This document shows, piece after piece, positions 45,845 to 55,152 of a stretch of 64,000 nt of DNA; the first letter of the stretch is position 1, and every line of letters starts with the position of its first letter. Source of the DNA: Bog-473 sp963788585. Its GTDB lineage: Bacteria > Actinomycetota > Acidimicrobiia > Acidimicrobiales > RAAP-2. The notes below the pieces were generated by a model, which was not told the DNA's origin, searched no databases, and was given only the letters and a program-made list of their open reading frames with translations. The stretch lies in the NCBI GenBank assembly GCA_963788585.1, contig CAWBHA010000004.1, forward strand, positions 186,001-250,000, in the 5' to 3' direction. The translations under genes were made by a program, and so were the position numbers.

Positions 45845-46963
45845 TCATGCGCGCAACGCTTCGGCGTCAATCCATCTGCCGCCAGACTCCTCGACCTCGG
45901 GGAAGGACTTCCGAACCTCGGCGAGCAGATCCGGAACGAACAGAAGCGTCGCATCCGGAGGATGCGTCGCGAGAGCCGCCGGACCCACGATCGGAATGTC
46001 CGTACCCGGCATGCGGAGTCCGCGCTTGGAACGCGACGCGTCAACGACCGCCGGGAGGAGTCGCCGATCCACCTTGGCCCGACAGAGCAGCGCGACGGCA
46101 CGCGATGCAGCACCGTAACCGAGAACGGTCTTTCCCTCGGCTCGCTGGGCGACCAACCAGGTGCGCAGCCCACGGGCATGAGATTCCGAGTGACCCTGCA
46201 GGCTACCCACGACGAGCGGGTCGCGAACGCCGAGACGATCGTCATCGGACAGTAGCGCGGCAACGGAGAGATCGATGATGTTGTGGGGATCTGGCCCCCT
46301 ACTGGCAGCCAGAAGCACCGTGCCACCGTAGAGATCGAAGCACCATGCCGCCCGGGGAGTGAAGCCGGTCGTCTCCAACATGCCCACCAGGGCGGAGGTG
46401 GAATAGTACGCAAAGTGCCCGTGCCGAAGAGCGTTCCACTGCCCCAACCGGACGATCGTGCTCAGCGGGTGGTACTGCAGCAGGAGGACGCCTCCGGGGG
46501 CCACACGTGCCGCCCGACGCGCCAACGCCGCGGCCTGATCGGCATCGTGCATCATGCCGAAGGAATCGACGACCAGTTCCGCAGGCCCGTCGGACACTGG
46601 CATCACGGAACGGTTGGCCAAAAGGCCGAGCCACGACCCACCATGAGGACTGGCGAACTCAGCCGCTCGGCCTCGCCCGGACAGCCACCCAGCGTCTGCC
46701 AGACGTTCAACGGCGTCGACTGCCTGATCGACGAGCGCCTGGGGCTCACTGCCAAGAGGCTCATCGGCCAGGGTGGGCTCCCCGAGGAGTTGCGCCAGCC
46801 CGCATGACGAACACAGCCACATTCGGAGCGGGTGGCTCGGGTCGGGACCATGGTCACGACAATCCGGAAAATGATCGCATGCCGGCTGGTCGCCGAGGTC
46901 GAGCACCAGGTGACCCGAATGTCCAGAGCACGAGCGACAGGTAGAACCACCCACAGCTTGCAA
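45845..46963 (-). CDS. Divergent NDP-sugar C-methyltransferase-like protein, catalytic motif degraded
   Basis: 372 residues. An N-terminal zinc-type cluster (CRSCSGHSGHLVLDLG ... CSSCGLAQLL), a methyltransferase-like middle and a C-terminal C-methyltransferase domain (VLGYGAASRAVALLCRAKVD ... MPGTDIPIVGP) match the TylCIII/NovU family and the intact paralogue at 47101-48330. SAM motif I is degraded (EFASPHGGSW against EVASNDGYLL) and the catalytic His-Glu-His is HGH (RHGHFAYYS against YHEHYSYLS). It may be inactive or have a changed role. It is divergent from the intact paralogue across a 137-nt gap and convergent with the sigma factor gene, 43 nt apart. Confidence 0.75.
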   Translation of the reverse strand: MQAVGGSTCRSCSGHSGHLVLDLGDQPACDHFPDCRDHGPDPSHPLRMWLCSSCGLAQLLGEPTLADEPLGSEPQALVDQAVDAVERLADAGWLSGRGRAAEFASPHGGSWLGLLANRSVMPVSDGPAELVVDSFGMMHDADQAAALARRAARVAPGGVLLLQYHPLSTIVRLGQWNALRHGHFAYYSTSALVGMLETTGFTPRAAWCFDLYGGTVLLAASRGPDPHNIIDLSVAALLSDDDRLGVRDPLVVGSLQGHSESHARGLRTWLVAQRAEGKTVLGYGAASRAVALLCRAKVDRRLLPAVVDASRSKRGLRMPGTDIPIVGPAALATHPPDATLLFVPDLLAEVRKSFPEVEESGGRWIDAEALRA

Positions 46964-47100
46964 TAGAGCACGTCATCTGCCGTGTGATACCGCGGGAAGA
47001 TCAGCCTTTTGTTTCCCGCCTCCTGAGTTCCCGGTCCAGCGTATCAGGAGGGTGGTACACGCCTCTCTCCGTGTGTTCGGTTTGGTCGGAACGGGGAGTC

Positions 47101-48330
47101 ATGTCGTCTCAGCCTGTGTGCCGCTTGTGCGGTGAGCGCCTCACTCAGACGTTCGTCGATCTGGGGATGTCTCCTCTGTGCGAAAGCTACGTCTCGGCGG
47201 ACCAGCTCGATCTGCCAGAGACCTTCTATCCATTGCACGTCCGGCAGTGCTCATTCTGTCTTCTCGTGCAACTCCCGACCTATGTGCCTGGCGAGGAGAT
47301 CTTCTCTGACTACGCGTACTTCTCTTCGTATTCGGATTCCTGGGTCGCACACGCCAAGCGGTTCGCTGATTCGATGGTCGACCGATTTGACCTCACGACA
47401 GACAGCCTTGTCATCGAGGTTGCGAGCAACGACGGCTACCTTCTCCAACACTTCTCGCATCACAACGTCCCCGTCCTGGGCGTCGAGCCGGCCAAGAACG
47501 TCGCAGAGGCAGCCAGGTCCCTCGGCATTCCTACGGTTGTCGAATTCCGAGGGTCCGCGACCGGACTCGATATCGCAGAGCGATACCGTCCAGCCGATCT
47601 CGTGGTCGCGAACAATGTCTTCGCGCATGTTCCCGACATCCGGGACTTCGCGGCTGGACTCAGAGCACTCGTGAAAGACACCGGTCTGGTCACCTTGGAG
47701 TTTCCTCACCTCCTTCGCCTGATAGAGAGGCGGCAGTTCGACACCATCTACCACGAGCACTATTCGTACCTCTCCCTGCTCACCGCCAGCCGCGCCCTGG
47801 CGACAGCGGGGCTGCGCGTGTTCGATGTGGAAGAACTCGACACACACGGCGGCTCGTTGCGCGTCTATGCGCGTCCAGAAGACAGTGCGGGCGAGCCCAC
47901 CGAACGGGTCAAAGAGCTACTCGATAAGGAGGACCTCGCAGGTCTGCACGCTGTTTCCGGACCTGGATTCGCGAGTGAGGTGCTGAAAATCAAGAGTGAC
48001 CTGGTCGGGTTTCTCGTGTCCGCTGCAAGGGAGGGACGCTCCGTAGCGGGATATGGCGCGCCGGGCAAGGGAAACACGCTGCTGAACCACTGTGGAATCC
48101 GGGAGGATCTGCTTCCGTACACCGTCGACCGCAGTCCGATGAAACAGGGGAAGTACTTGCCCGGCACTCATATTCCGATCCACCCCCCGGAACGGCTGGC
48201 CAAAACCCGACCTGATTACGTTCTTGTGCTGCCATGGAATCTGAGGGAAGAAATCTGTGACCAGCTCGAGTACATCAGATCATGGGGAGGGCAATTGGTT
48301 TTTCCGATTCCCGAGCTGGATATCGTCTGA
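47101..48330 (+). CDS. NDP-sugar C-methyltransferase
   Basis: 409 residues from the ATG at 47101 after GGGGAG; the frame extends back to 46984 without domain character. The N-terminal zinc-binding region has CRLCGERLTQTFVDLG and CSFCLLVQLP. SAM motif I is VIEVASNDGYLLQ (~100). The catalytic block is DTIYHEHYSYLS with the His-Glu-His of TcaB9-type enzymes. The C-terminal domain has VAGYGAPGKGNTLLN and YLPGTHIPIHPPE. Such enzymes add a methyl to C3 of 4-keto-6-deoxy nucleotide sugars to give branched sugars. The next gene, an RfbF-like nucleotidyltransferase, starts 14 nt later, so both likely work on the same CDP- or dTDP-sugar. Confidence 0.87.
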   Translation: MSSQPVCRLCGERLTQTFVDLGMSPLCESYVSADQLDLPETFYPLHVRQCSFCLLVQLPTYVPGEEIFSDYAYFSSYSDSWVAHAKRFADSMVDRFDLTTDSLVIEVASNDGYLLQHFSHHNVPVLGVEPAKNVAEAARSLGIPTVVEFRGSATGLDIAERYRPADLVVANNVFAHVPDIRDFAAGLRALVKDTGLVTLEFPHLLRLIERRQFDTIYHEHYSYLSLLTASRALATAGLRVFDVEELDTHGGSLRVYARPEDSAGEPTERVKELLDKEDLAGLHAVSGPGFASEVLKIKSDLVGFLVSAAREGRSVAGYGAPGKGNTLLNHCGIREDLLPYTVDRSPMKQGKYLPGTHIPIHPPERLAKTRPDYVLVLPWNLREEICDQLEYIRSWGGQLVFPIPELDIV

Positions 48331-48343
48331 AGGAGTCTGAACT

Positions 48344-49213
48344 GTGAAGGTGGTCCTCTTCTGCGGTGGACTCGGAATGCGAATGCGCGACGGAACTACC
48401 AACGCGCCCAAGCCAATGGCGCTCGTCGGCGAGCGACCATTGCTCTGGCACGTGATGCGGTATTACGCGCATTTCGGACACAGCGACTTCGTTCTGTGTC
48501 TTGGCTATGGCGGCTCCGCAGTGAAGGACTTCTTTCTTAACTATGACGAGACGCGATCAAACGACTTTGTTCTGGAGCGAGGTGCCCAGGACCTGACACT
48601 GTTCAGAACCGACATCTCCGAATGGCGCATTACGTTCGTGGATACGGGCCTGAATTCACCAATTGGAGAGCGACTGCGGCGCGTCCGAAATTTCCTTTCA
48701 GACGAACCCATGTTCATGGCCAACTACGCGGATGTCCTCACTGACGCTCCGCTGCCCGACATGATCGAGCGCTTCGCAACAAGCGACGCCGCAGCAAGCC
48801 TGCTTGCGGTCCCTCCGCAGTCGTCGCACCATGCCGTCGACATCGCGGACGACGGACTGATCACTGGCGTGACGCCGATGCGCGACCTCCGTCACTGGGA
48901 GAACGGTGGTTACTTCATATTTCGCCAAGAGATCTTCGATGAGCTCAAGGAAGACGAGGATCTCGTGGAGGATGCTCTCGTTCGGTTGGTCCGTCGGGGC
49001 AGAGTCATGGCGTATCCCTACAAGGGCTACTGGTCGCCGGCGGACACAGTGAAGGAGCGTGCCCAGCTCGATGAGCGCTACCACCGAGCGGATTGCCCGT
49101 GGATGATCTGGGATCCAGAGCGATCCGGCCTTCACGCCACGCGCGTCAACGGCTCTGCCCAGAGTGCCGCTCCCACCCGGCCATCACAGGCATTTCAGGT
49201 TGTGGAGCGCTAA
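48344..49213 (+). CDS. Sugar-1-phosphate nucleotidyltransferase, RfbF-like (glucose-1-phosphate cytidylyltransferase)
   Basis: 289 residues. The GTG at 48344 follows AGGAG with 8-nt spacing. The N-terminus (FCGGLGMRMRDGTTNAPKPM) is the nucleotide-binding loop; GERPLLWHVMRYYAHFG, FVLCLGYGGSAVKDFF and ITFVDTGLNSPIGERLRRV follow RfbF closely. A YADVLTD segment supplies the metal-binding Asp. It would activate a sugar-1-phosphate as a CDP-sugar, the entry to CDP-3,6-dideoxy and C-methyl sugars. The last ~30 residues are Ser/Ala-rich and unlike the family. Nucleotide specificity is inferred from similarity only. Confidence 0.82.
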   Translation: MKVVLFCGGLGMRMRDGTTNAPKPMALVGERPLLWHVMRYYAHFGHSDFVLCLGYGGSAVKDFFLNYDETRSNDFVLERGAQDLTLFRTDISEWRITFVDTGLNSPIGERLRRVRNFLSDEPMFMANYADVLTDAPLPDMIERFATSDAAASLLAVPPQSSHHAVDIADDGLITGVTPMRDLRHWENGGYFIFRQEIFDELKEDEDLVEDALVRLVRRGRVMAYPYKGYWSPADTVKERAQLDERYHRADCPWMIWDPERSGLHATRVNGSAQSAAPTRPSQAFQVVER

Positions 49214-49222
49214 CGGCGTCCC

Positions 49223-49903
49223 ATGCTTCCCCTACGCTTCGAGTTCCCGCGAGAGAGGACTTTGTCGATTCTCGCCATCGGCGCACATCCTGATGACATC
49301 GAGATCGGGGCTGGAGGGACCTTGCTTACGCTCGCCGAGAGCCGCCCCGGGTTGCGCGTTTGTTACGTGGTCCTCACCGGGTCAGGAGAAAGACGCGAGG
49401 AGGCCTCACACGCCGCCAGCGCTTTCCTACCCGGAGCCAACGTCGACCTCGACCTCCACGATCTCCCCGAAGGAAGACTTCCCGCCGTATGGAATCGCGT
49501 GAAAGATCTCTTTGAAGATTTGGCGCAGTCATGGGCGCCCGACGTCATTATGGCGCCATCATCCGACGATGCCCACCAGGATCACAGAACGATCGGTGCT
49601 GTGTTGCCGACGGTCTTTCGAAACCATCTTCTCCTGTCGTACGAGATTCCGAAATGGGACGGTGACCTCAGTCGTCCATCGATCTACATCCCGCTCAAGC
49701 AGAGCGTGGCGCAGAAGAAAGTGGAACTGTTGCACAAGTGCTTCCCGTCGCAGGCTGGCCGAGACTGGTGGGACGACGAGGTGTTTTTGGGATTGGCCCG
49801 GCTCAGGGGCATGGAGTGCCGTGCCCACTACGCGGAGGCATTCAGTTGCACCAAAGCGATGGTGCTGCCGCTGATGGCCAACGAGGAGGATCTCGGAGAG
49901 TAA
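49223..49903 (+). CDS. PIG-L family N-acetylsugar deacetylase
   Basis: 226 residues. The metal-binding motif AHPDDIEIG (~20) and the second motif DDAHQDHR (~114), which supplies further zinc ligands, are intact. PIG-L/LmbE enzymes remove acetyl groups from N-acetylglucosamine-type substrates. It begins 9 nt after the nucleotidyltransferase stop and is part of the C-methyltransferase/nucleotidyltransferase operon. In related clusters I would expect an SDR epimerase next; here that gene lies 5 kb on (55153), beyond the duplicated beta-helix genes. The acceptor sugar is unknown. Confidence 0.85.
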   Translation: MLPLRFEFPRERTLSILAIGAHPDDIEIGAGGTLLTLAESRPGLRVCYVVLTGSGERREEASHAASAFLPGANVDLDLHDLPEGRLPAVWNRVKDLFEDLAQSWAPDVIMAPSSDDAHQDHRTIGAVLPTVFRNHLLLSYEIPKWDGDLSRPSIYIPLKQSVAQKKVELLHKCFPSQAGRDWWDDEVFLGLARLRGMECRAHYAEAFSCTKAMVLPLMANEEDLGE

Positions 49904-50190
49904 GCCTGCTCGTTGATCGCGACCTACCAGACCGGCACCTGCGTCGACTACCAATCGGAAGCAGCTCGTCATGCTCTTGAAACCATGTGACCCGGAACGC
50001 GCTCGTCGGCACTTGGGCGGCAATGTCGGTACGGTCCACGGTGACGATCTAGGCGCCGCTGTGCGGGGCCAAACGAAGCTTCGGTCCCTCGTCCAAGATC
50101 GACGCTGGTTTTTGAACCGTCGCGGGATCACGTCCCCGCCCGGCTCACGGCCAACTCGCTCGTCCTCCCACCACGCTGCCGCCGACGGTC

Positions 50191-52669
50191 TCACCAACCC
50201 GTGGCAGCGACGATCAACCCGTTCAGGTTGGTTCCAGACATATCGCCATCAGCGGGGGCGTCGCCGAACGAGTAGACGCCACCACTCGCTGTCGCAATCC
50301 AATAGCCGCCTCCGTCAGCAGTATCGAAGATGGCGGTAGCTGGATCGAGGCCGCCGGTTGAACCAGCGGGCGCTCCGCCGCGCCAGATGGCGTCACCGTA
50401 GGCGAACACCTGTCCGGCAGCATCGAGGATGTAGTACCCACGCCCATCTGGCGTGGGTACTGCTGAAGTCACGGGCGAGCTCTGTGGGCCAGGGGCTCCG
50501 AAGTAAGTGGCGTCGCCAAAACCATAGACCGCCCCAGTCTTCGTGACGACCCAGTAGCCGTTGCCAGTCGCGTCGGGAACGACGGCCACCGCCGCGCCGG
50601 CGCACCCTCCAATTCCCGGGCAACTGCCGGCAAAGTGACCGTCGCCGAAGGCGAAGACCCCACCGTCCGAGGCGACCATGAAGTAACCATCACCAGTCGC
50701 CGACGGCACCATCGCCACTATGGGGGCGTTCAGGCTGTGGGCGAGTCCGGAACCAGCAGGGTTGAGACCAAGGCCGGGAATGGAGCCGAAAAACCCAGCG
50801 TTGAAGGCAAAGATCCCTCCGTCGGAGGCGACGAGCCAGTAGCCGGCACGAGTGCTCGTGGGCGTGATTCCCACGACGGGGCGCTGAAGGCTGAGCGATG
50901 CCGCCGACCCGTGAAACGCTGCGGCACCGAACGTAAAGATGCCACCGTCCGAGCCCACCAGCCAGTAGCCGTGTTGCAAATTCGTGCTCGGCCGTGGCGT
51001 CGGCGGCCCGGTCGCGGGTCGGCGAGCTCGTAGCCGTGGTGATCGTTGTAGTGGTCGGGTTGGTCACGGACCCGTTGAACGTCGACCCGGCGTCCTGCGC
51101 CTTAATGGCGGCATTCGAGTTCGGGTCGGTGTAACCACCACTCCACTGGGCCCAGCTCACGGTGTCGCCCTGGTACATGGAGTCGAACACCAACGGGCCG
51201 TTGTAGGTGTTGTCGCTGAAGACGACGTTCTGGTTGTTGACCAGGTTCAACGGCACCACATAGCCGTCGTAGGGCGGATAGGTGCCCCATTCGGAATAGA
51301 GGCCGACGAAGCCACAACCGTTGGCGGCCGTGCACTCAGAGCCGATGTTCGAGGGTGTGAAGTTGAAGGTGTTGTCGCTGACCGAGATGTTCTGGCTCTT
51401 CCAGCGACAGTTGTCGAAGTAGTCGGGGTTTTCGCTGGGCGTCGCCGAGGCGCTGTCGTTGGCCGTGCACGACGCCACGCTGTAGACGCTCGGGTCCACC
51501 AGCGTGCAGTAGTCGCTCGAGGTGTTGTCCGACTGGGTCCCACAGAAGCGGTCCGAGTCCTCGTAGATGTCGACGCCACCCCAGTTGTCGGTGAGCACGT
51601 TGCCAGAGATGACCGAGCGGGCACCATAAGGGCCCGCCACCCGCGAGTCGCTCCCTGAGTTGTTGATCTCGATCGCCCCGGTGCCCGGGTTGTTGGGACC
51701 GGCCACCCAGCCGTTGTCGACAAAGGTGTTGTCGGTAATGGAGAAGTTGTAGGAGATCTCGTATTGGATCGCCACGTCCCAGTTGTGCGAGAAGTAGTTG
51801 TCGCTGACGTTGAAGCCGGCGTTGTCGGTGTCCATCCACAGCCCGACCGACTCGTTGTCGTGGACGTAGTTCCCCGTCACGGTGGCGCCCAGGTCGTTCC
51901 AGAACTTCGCCCCTCCGGTGCAACCGCAGTAGCCGGTCCCGTCGGTGTCGTAGTTCTGCGTGTCGTTGTCGCTGATCTCGTTGTTGGTGATCGTCAAGTT
52001 GGTCACCGGGACCGAGTCCGACCCCGAGTAGGTCTGGAACCCGTACTGGCCGTTCTTGGTCAAACAGTCGTCGTTGAGCACGCCGTTCGAGTCCACCATC
52101 ACGCCGGCGCCGACGGGGTTGTCTTGGATGGTGGAGTTCTTGACCACCCACCCGCTAGACAGATTCTCGTTGACCGCGCCTTGGGACTGGGGAGCAGTGA
52201 AATCTTGGATCGTGAGGTACTCGATGGTGACGTCGGTGCCTGGGCCCGCAATGGCGAAGTTGTTCTCGTCCTCGCCGTCGAGGACGGCGCCGGGGCCGCC
52301 GACGAAGGTGTCGTTGTTCGCGGCGTCGATCTGGGCGTATTGCCCGCTGCCGAGCGTGTGCGTGCCCGGGGCGAACCAATACGTGGTACTCGCCGGGAGC
52401 ACGCTGGCAAAGAGCGAAGCGTTGTCCCCACTCGGGACCGTCACCGCACCAGCCGGAGCAAAGGAAGGACCGGTGAGGAGGGACGCGTTGGCGCAGACGA
52501 CGACGGGGGGCGACGCCGGCGCCTGGGCTCCCGACGCAGGTGACGTCTTGAGCAGCGAGAGGCCCGAGATCCCGAGCATCGCCATAGCTCCGGTGAGCAG
52601 TACGAATACCGTCACATTGCGGGTGAGGGCTCCGGTTCGGCTCGCGTGTTCGCTTCGACGATTCATCAT
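50191..52669 (-). CDS. Secreted right-handed beta-helix protein with C-terminal GYWLV propeller (copy 1, frame broken)
   Basis: Starts at the ATG pair 52664-52669. Residues 1-45 are a signal sequence (TVFVLLTGAMAMLGISGL). Residues ~60-540 are a parallel beta-helix with repeated short turns (TIEYLTIQDFTAPQSQG, SDNDTQNYDTDGTGYCGC, DNYFSHNWDVAIQYE, LTDNWGGVDIYEDSD). After the linker TTTTITTATSSPT the frame shifts near 50978-50983; removal of one base gives ELQHGYWLVGSDGG, and the remaining 262 residues to 50191 are GYWLV propeller blades like those at 12738-13658. The first ~540 codons are a near-perfect copy of the neighbouring gene. Unlike copy 2 it has no RBS upstream, so expression is doubtful. 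Such helices bind or cleave polysaccharide; catalytic residues are not obvious. Confidence 0.72.
51052..52669. repeat. 1,618-bp duplicated segment, copy 1
   Basis: Corresponds base for base (offset 2,166) to 53218-54835. I noticed no differences by eye, and shadow reading frames are identical in both. It covers the start codon and the whole beta-helix domain. Confidence 0.9.
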
Positions 52670-52876
52670 GAGTGGTTGCTACCATCCACCATGTCTCAGT
52701 GGTCCCGGCGCTCATGCACCATGTCACACTCCGGAAAGTGAAACGAGACTTGCAACCCGCTGTAGTCAATGTGTTGATGAACCTGCCGGCGCCCGGCAAG
52801 GGGGGGCGAGACTACCTGAGTACCCTTCTTCCTGGTCAGGAGCCGAAAGTCAAAGTCAGGGATCGCGCTGGGTGCA

Positions 52877-54835
52877 TCAGGGAGTAAAGCTGCCGTCGTT
52901 CGCGGTGAGGGTGCCATTACTCGAAGCAAAGGTGTCATCACCGGAATACGTGGCACGCGCCGTCTCGGGTGAACCCGACGACGGGAGCCCCGAAGTGACC
53001 TTGCAGGTCGCGACCCCTCCTGACATTGCGATGATGTCCGTCGGCAGGTTGTCACACTGGAGCGGACCGGAGCCGTCGACGGTGAAGGTCACCGTTCCCG
53101 TCGGTGTCACGTCGCTCGGCGGCACGCCTGTCACCTTCGCCCTGAACGTTAGTGAACTGGAGCCTTGCAGCGTCACGACGAAGAGACTGGTGCTCGAGTC
53201 GGCCTCGGACACCGGTTTGGTCGGGTTGGTCACGGACCCGTTGAACGTCGACCCGGCGTCCTGCGCCTTAATGGCGGCATTCGAGTTCGGGTCGGTGTAA
53301 CCACCACTCCACTGGGCCCAGCTCACGGTGTCGCCCTGGTACATGGAGTCGAACACCAACGGGCCGTTGTAGGTGTTGTCGCTGAAGACGACGTTCTGGT
53401 TGTTGACCAGGTTCAACGGCACCACATAGCCGTCGTAGGGCGGATAGGTGCCCCATTCGGAATAGAGGCCGACGAAGCCACAACCGTTGGCGGCCGTGCA
53501 CTCAGAGCCGATGTTCGAGGGTGTGAAGTTGAAGGTGTTGTCGCTGACCGAGATGTTCTGGCTCTTCCAGCGACAGTTGTCGAAGTAGTCGGGGTTTTCG
53601 CTGGGCGTCGCCGAGGCGCTGTCGTTGGCCGTGCACGACGCCACGCTGTAGACGCTCGGGTCCACCAGCGTGCAGTAGTCGCTCGAGGTGTTGTCCGACT
53701 GGGTCCCACAGAAGCGGTCCGAGTCCTCGTAGATGTCGACGCCACCCCAGTTGTCGGTGAGCACGTTGCCAGAGATGACCGAGCGGGCACCATAAGGGCC
53801 CGCCACCCGCGAGTCGCTCCCTGAGTTGTTGATCTCGATCGCCCCGGTGCCCGGGTTGTTGGGACCGGCCACCCAGCCGTTGTCGACAAAGGTGTTGTCG
53901 GTAATGGAGAAGTTGTAGGAGATCTCGTATTGGATCGCCACGTCCCAGTTGTGCGAGAAGTAGTTGTCGCTGACGTTGAAGCCGGCGTTGTCGGTGTCCA
54001 TCCACAGCCCGACCGACTCGTTGTCGTGGACGTAGTTCCCCGTCACGGTGGCGCCCAGGTCGTTCCAGAACTTCGCCCCTCCGGTGCAACCGCAGTAGCC
54101 GGTCCCGTCGGTGTCGTAGTTCTGCGTGTCGTTGTCGCTGATCTCGTTGTTGGTGATCGTCAAGTTGGTCACCGGGACCGAGTCCGACCCCGAGTAGGTC
54201 TGGAACCCGTACTGGCCGTTCTTGGTCAAACAGTCGTCGTTGAGCACGCCGTTCGAGTCCACCATCACGCCGGCGCCGACGGGGTTGTCTTGGATGGTGG
54301 AGTTCTTGACCACCCACCCGCTAGACAGATTCTCGTTGACCGCGCCTTGGGACTGGGGAGCAGTGAAATCTTGGATCGTGAGGTACTCGATGGTGACGTC
54401 GGTGCCTGGGCCCGCAATGGCGAAGTTGTTCTCGTCCTCGCCGTCGAGGACGGCGCCGGGGCCGCCGACGAAGGTGTCGTTGTTCGCGGCGTCGATCTGG
54501 GCGTATTGCCCGCTGCCGAGCGTGTGCGTGCCCGGGGCGAACCAATACGTGGTACTCGCCGGGAGCACGCTGGCAAAGAGCGAAGCGTTGTCCCCACTCG
54601 GGACCGTCACCGCACCAGCCGGAGCAAAGGAAGGACCGGTGAGGAGGGACGCGTTGGCGCAGACGACGACGGGGGGCGACGCCGGCGCCTGGGCTCCCGA
54701 CGCAGGTGACGTCTTGAGCAGCGAGAGGCCCGAGATCCCGAGCATCGCCATAGCTCCGGTGAGCAGTACGAATACCGTCACATTGCGGGTGAGGGCTCCG
54801 GTTCGGCTCGCGTGTTCGCTTCGACGATTCATCAT
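52877..54835 (-). CDS. Secreted right-handed beta-helix protein with C-terminal Ig-like domain (copy 2)
   Basis: 652 residues from the ATG at 54835, set by GGTGGAG (54841-54847) with 5-nt spacing; the frame extends to 54898. Signal peptide and beta-helix (~1-540) are the same as in copy 1. The C-terminal ~110 residues differ: SLTFRAKVTGVPPSDVTPTG, then TVTFTVDGSGPLQC and ETARATYSGDDTFASSNG form a bacterial Ig-like (Big_3-type) domain. The frame is intact. The protein is probably exported and may act on or bind the exopolysaccharide. The pair shows that the beta-helix core was duplicated and fitted with different C-terminal modules. It sits inside a set of sugar-modification genes of opposite strand and is divergent from the SDR epimerase. 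Confidence 0.8.
   Translation of the reverse strand: MMNRRSEHASRTGALTRNVTVFVLLTGAMAMLGISGLSLLKTSPASGAQAPASPPVVVCANASLLTGPSFAPAGAVTVPSGDNASLFASVLPASTTYWFAPGTHTLGSGQYAQIDAANNDTFVGGPGAVLDGEDENNFAIAGPGTDVTIEYLTIQDFTAPQSQGAVNENLSSGWVVKNSTIQDNPVGAGVMVDSNGVLNDDCLTKNGQYGFQTYSGSDSVPVTNLTITNNEISDNDTQNYDTDGTGYCGCTGGAKFWNDLGATVTGNYVHDNESVGLWMDTDNAGFNVSDNYFSHNWDVAIQYEISYNFSITDNTFVDNGWVAGPNNPGTGAIEINNSGSDSRVAGPYGARSVISGNVLTDNWGGVDIYEDSDRFCGTQSDNTSSDYCTLVDPSVYSVASCTANDSASATPSENPDYFDNCRWKSQNISVSDNTFNFTPSNIGSECTAANGCGFVGLYSEWGTYPPYDGYVVPLNLVNNQNVVFSDNTYNGPLVFDSMYQGDTVSWAQWSGGYTDPNSNAAIKAQDAGSTFNGSVTNPTKPVSEADSSTSLFVVTLQGSSSLTFRAKVTGVPPSDVTPTGTVTFTVDGSGPLQCDNLPTDIIAMSGGVATCKVTSGLPSSGSPETARATYSGDDTFASSNGTLTANDGSFTP
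53218..54835. repeat. 1,618-bp duplicated segment, copy 2
   Basis: Tandem partner of 51052-52669. The right boundary falls exactly at the ATG pair, so upstream signals were not duplicated. Confidence 0.9.
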
Positions 54836-55152
54836 CAGAACTCCACCGCACTGCCAACATACCCATTGTCCGGGGGGCACACACGAGACGAAGCCCATCG
54901 CGTGACGATTGGGTTACATGGGCGTGGGTCCGGGCTGTGATACGCGGCGTGACAGGAGTTTTCCCTTGTGGTGGTCTCGACATGGACAGAAAGGCACCAC
55001 AGCCGACTCAGATGGATTGCGATCCGAGGCTCCCGATTGGATCGATTGGGCATCGCACCGGATTCCCGTATCAAGGGCGTCACGTTGCGCTCCAATCAAA
55101 GCGGCGCAGCGTCGGAGCTCTTCCGACCTCCGATGCCGGTAGGGGTAGCCAA
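54836..55152. promoter_or_regulatory. Divergent intergenic region between beta-helix copy 2 and SDR epimerase
   Basis: 317 bases expected to hold both promoters. Only two elements are clear: the RBS of copy 2 (54841-54847) and AGGGG (55141-55145) in front of the epimerase. I cannot assign -35/-10 boxes with confidence. Confidence 0.45.

Noticed and set aside
49904..50190. Possible small gene between PIG-L and beta-helix copy 1
   Set aside because: Several short frames exist, but none has an RBS or recognisable sequence.
51764..54709. Pair of identical 259-codon plus-strand frames in the beta-helix genes
   Set aside because: They are mirror frames of the duplicated beta-helix coding sequence; their identity follows from the duplication.
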